DNA from: Osmia lignaria lignaria
Lineage: Eukaryota; Arthropoda; Insecta; Hymenoptera; Megachilidae
DNA length: 64,000 nucleotides
Direction of reading: 5' to 3'
Assembly: GCF_051020975.1 (NCBI RefSeq)
Contig: NW_027478166.1
Coordinates: 683,501 to 747,500 of the forward strand
The translations under genes were made by a program, and so were the position numbers. Under the pieces are notes generated by a model that was not told the origin of the DNA, ran no database searches, and saw nothing but the letters and a program-made list of their open reading frames with translations. Shown here piece after piece: positions 61,701 to 64,000 of this stretch. How positions within the stretch are numbered: position 1 is the stretch's first letter; each line of letters starts with the position of its first letter.

Positions 61701-63057
61701 TTCCTACAATTTATGTTCTATGATATTTTTTGATCAGAAGCGTAGTTTTCGAGATATATCGAGATATTTAAAAGTTCCGAAGCCGCACCAACATAATAGA
61801 GATACAGAAACACCGTGGCCCCTTTCTTTGAGATAACTCTGCACTAGTGCGAGCCGCAAATGCCACTTCCAGCTTAGCTGTGCAGAAGAAGAACAACAAG
61901 AAGAAGAAATATCTCGAAATATGTCCGTCAGGCCCCTTCCCTTGAGATAAATCTGCAAATATCTCGGAAACGAAGCGAGCTATGGCAAAATGTTAAGAGA
62001 CCTTTTTTGTAGAGAATTAAGTTTCCTACTTTTTATGTTCTATGATATTTTTTGATCAGATGCGTAGTTCTCGAGATATATCAAGATATTTAAAAGTTCC
62101 GAAGCCGCACCAACATAATAGAGATACAGAAACACCGTGGCCCCTTTCTTTGAGATAACTCTGCACTAGTGCGAGCCGCAAATGCCACTTCCAGCTTAGC
62201 TGTGCAGAAGAAGAACAACAAGAAGAAATATTTTGAAATATGTCCGTCAGGCCCCTTCCCTTGAGATAAATCTGCAAATATCTCGGAAACGAAGCGAGCT
62301 ATGGCAAAATGTTAAGAGACCTTTTTTGTAGAGAATTAAGTTTCCTACTTTTTATGTTGTATGATATTTTTTGATCAGATGCGTAGTTCAGAGATATATC
62401 AAGATATTTGAAGGTTCCGAAGCCGCACCAACATAATAGAGATACAGAAACACCGTGGCCCCTTTCTTTGAGATAACTCTGCACTATTGCGAGCTGCAAA
62501 TGCCACTTCCAGCTTAGCTGTGCAGAAGAAGAACAACAAGAAGAAGAAATATCTCCAAATATGTCCGTCAGGCCCCTTCCCTTGAGATAAATCTGCAAAT
62601 ATCTCGGAAACGAAGCGAGCTATGGCAAAATGTTAAGAGACCTTTTTTGTAGGGAATTAGGTTTCCTACTTTTTATGTTCTATGATATTTTTTGATCAGA
62701 TGCGTAGTTCTCGAGATATATCAAGATATTTAAAAGTTCCGAAGCCGCACCAACATAATAGAGATACAGAAACACCGTGGCCCCTTTCTATGAGATAACT
62801 CTGCACTATTGCGAGCTGTAAATGCCACTTCCAGCTTAGCTGTGCAGAAGAAGAACAACAAGAAGAAGAAATATCTCGAAATATGTCCGTCAGGCCCCTT
62901 CCCTTGAGATATATCTGCAAATATCTCGGAAACGAAGCGAGCTATGGCAAAATGTTAAGAGACCTTTTTTGTAGAGAATTATGTTTCCTACAATTTATGT
63001 TCTATGATATTTTTTGATCAGAAGCGTAGTTTTCGAGATATATCGAGATATTTAAAA
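58589..63057 (+). repeat. 2569-bp (8-monomer) higher-order repeat, two copies
   Basis: The tract 58589-60488 recurs at 61158-63057 at an offset of 2569 bp (8 x 322 minus 7, the 7 being two lost AAG and one lost base). Marks in order are CTTAAGAGACGTTTTTTGTG, AAGCGTCGTTTTCG, GTTCCAAAGCC, CTTTCTATGAG, ATATTTTGAAATATG, GTAGTTCAGAGATATATC with TTTGAAGGTTCCG, and TAGGGAATTAGG. I saw no mismatch in the stretches compared. Confidence 0.9.
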
Positions 63058-63339
63058 GTTCCGAAGCCGCACCAACATAATAGAGATACAGAAACACCGT
63101 GGCCCCTTTCTTTGAGATAACTCTGCACTATTGCGAGCTGCAAATGCCACTTCCAGCTTAGCTGTGCAGAAGAAGAACAACAAGAAGAAGAAATATCTCC
63201 AAATATGTCCGTCAGGCCCCTTCCCTTGAGATAAATCTGCAAATATCTCGGAAACGAAGCGAGCTATGGCAAAATGTTAAGAGACCTTTTTTGTAGGGAA
63301 TTAGGTTTCCTACTTTTTATGTTCTATGATATTTTTTGA
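63016..63339 (+). repeat. Hybrid monomer at an unequal-crossover junction
   Basis: The left end is the B type of the monomer at 60449 (GAAGCGTAGTTTTCGAG, ATCGAG, TTTAAAAGTTCCG up to about 63057). From 63112 on it is the monomer at 62299 (CTTTCTTTGAG, GCTGCAAATGCC, ATATCTCCAAATATG, TAGGGAATTAGG). The following sequence then repeats 60030 onward at an offset of 3213 bp to the end of the window, including the rare TTTTTCGATCAG at 63976. Confidence 0.88.
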
Positions 63340-64000
63340 TCAGATGCGTAGTTCTCGAGATATATCAAGATATTTAAAAGTTCCGAAGCCGCACCAACAT
63401 AATAGAGATACAGAAACACCGTGGCCCCTTTCTATGAGATAACTCTGCACTATTGCGAGCTGTAAATGCCACTTCCAGCTTAGCTGTGCAGAAGAAGAAC
63501 AACAAGAAGAAGAAATATCTCGAAATATGTCCGTCAGGCCCCTTCCCTTGAGATATATCTGCAAATATCTCGGAAACGAAGCGAGCTATGGCAAAATGTT
63601 AAGAGACCTTTTTTGTAGAGAATTATGTTTCCTACAATTTATGTTCTATGATATTTTTTGATCAGAAGCGTAGTTTTCGAGATATATCGAGATATTTAAA
63701 AGTTCCGAAGCCGCACCAACATAATAGAGATACAGAAACACCGTGGCCCCTTTCTATGAGATAACTCTGCACTATTGCGAGCTGTAAATGCCACTTCCAG
63801 CTTAGCTGTGCAGAAGAAGAACAACAAGAAGAAGAAATATCTCGAAATATGTCCGTCAGGCCCCTTCCCTCGAGATAAATCTGCAAATATCTCGGAAACG
63901 AAGCGAGCTATGGCAAAATGTTAAGAGACCTTTTTTGTAGAGAATTAAGTTTCCTACTTTTTATGTTCTATGATATTTTTCGATCAGATGCGTAGTTCTC

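Larger units (their letters stand above)
1..64000. repeat. Satellite DNA array, 322-bp monomer, about 199 tandem copies
   Basis: The same 322-bp sequence recurs head to tail from the first to the last base, always in one orientation. Fixed reference points recur at 434, 756, 1075 and so on up to 63886. The distance 63452 equals 197 x 322 plus 18, and the 18 is fully accounted for by individual length variants (one +114, three -24, six -3, and several +1 or -1). Neighbouring copies differ by a few to several percent, so this is one satellite family with several subfamilies. No insertion of foreign sequence was seen. Satellites of this monomer length (about two nucleosomes) typically form heterochromatin near centromeres or telomeres; that location is inferred from the array itself. 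Both edges are inside monomers, so the true array is longer. Confidence 0.99.
55210..64000 (+). repeat. Zone Z9: TCTCCAAATATG monomers and 2569-bp 8-mer
   Basis: Marked by GTAGTTCAGAGATATATC (one base shorter than the usual TTCTCGAGAT), ATATCTCCAAATATG, TAGGGAATTAGG, CTTTCTATGAG and the loss of one AAG. It starts with two 321-bp copies (55210-55851), passes through a 644-bp dimer repeat, and ends in a large 8-mer repeat that runs to the window edge. Confidence 0.86.

Noticed and set aside
210..63886. Hundreds of small open frames on the minus strand as a multigene family
   Set aside because: They are one frame of the satellite repeated with each copy. Variation is mostly amino-acid changing, many copies are broken, and there is no spacing, promoter or domain to support genes.
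1..64000. CRISPR array
   Set aside because: The repeat is 322 bp with no spacers; every part of the unit recurs, and the setting is eukaryotic.
1..64000. Transposable element or telomere repeat insertion
   Set aside because: The monomer count closes exactly over the window with only small length changes, leaving no room for an insert. No target-site duplications, terminal repeats or TTAGG/TTAGGG runs were seen.

Overview
The window is a single uninterrupted block of tandemly repeated satellite DNA. It is about 199 head-to-tail copies of one monomer with a basic length of 322 bp. I followed the repeat register through the whole 64 kb. Between the first and last complete reference points (434 and 63886) there are exactly 197 monomer steps once about 22 small length variants are allowed for. 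I found no gene, RNA gene, transposon, CRISPR array or unique sequence. Both ends cut through monomers, so the array extends past the window on both sides.

The setting is a eukaryotic heterochromatic, centromeric or pericentromeric satellite. A hand count of one consensus monomer gives 126 G+C in 322 bp (39%) and 11 CpG where about 12.3 are expected by chance. CpG is therefore hardly depleted, which argues against a heavily CpG-methylated vertebrate or plant satellite and fits an invertebrate better. The style of the monomer (repeated ATATCTCG motifs, T-runs, a GTAGAGAATT stretch) reminds me of insect satellites, but that is only an impression. I cannot name the species.

Each monomer carries a left dyad region (CTCGAGATATATC or its B variant), two diverged copies of a ~31-33 bp direct repeat 114 bp apart, a GAA/CAA purine tract between them, two ATATCTCG motifs and a T-rich linker. 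A 74-codon frame on the minus strand is open in most copies. Its variation looks non-coding and 322 is not a multiple of 3, so I treat it as a by-product of homogenisation.

Layout by monomer subfamily (boundaries approximate): Z1 1-4936 mixed A/B types; Z2 4937-15032 GCCGCTTCC types; Z3 15033-24649 A/B/N mosaic; Z4 24650-36261 AAATGTTCCG/GATAAG types with nested higher-order repeats (620, 967, 1908 and 3840 bp); Z5 36262-43296 return of Z2 types; Z6 43297-46190 Z3-like types; Z7 46191-52030 GACGCG/TTTCGTAC types; Z8 52031-55209 Z3-like types; Z9 55210-64000 TCTCCAAATATG types with a 2569-bp 8-mer.

The interest lies in the record of array evolution. There are mapped unequal-crossover junctions, a conversion-like patch, two deletions at short internal repeats that were later amplified, and rare haplotypes shared over 18-34 kb. 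There is no gene system here.
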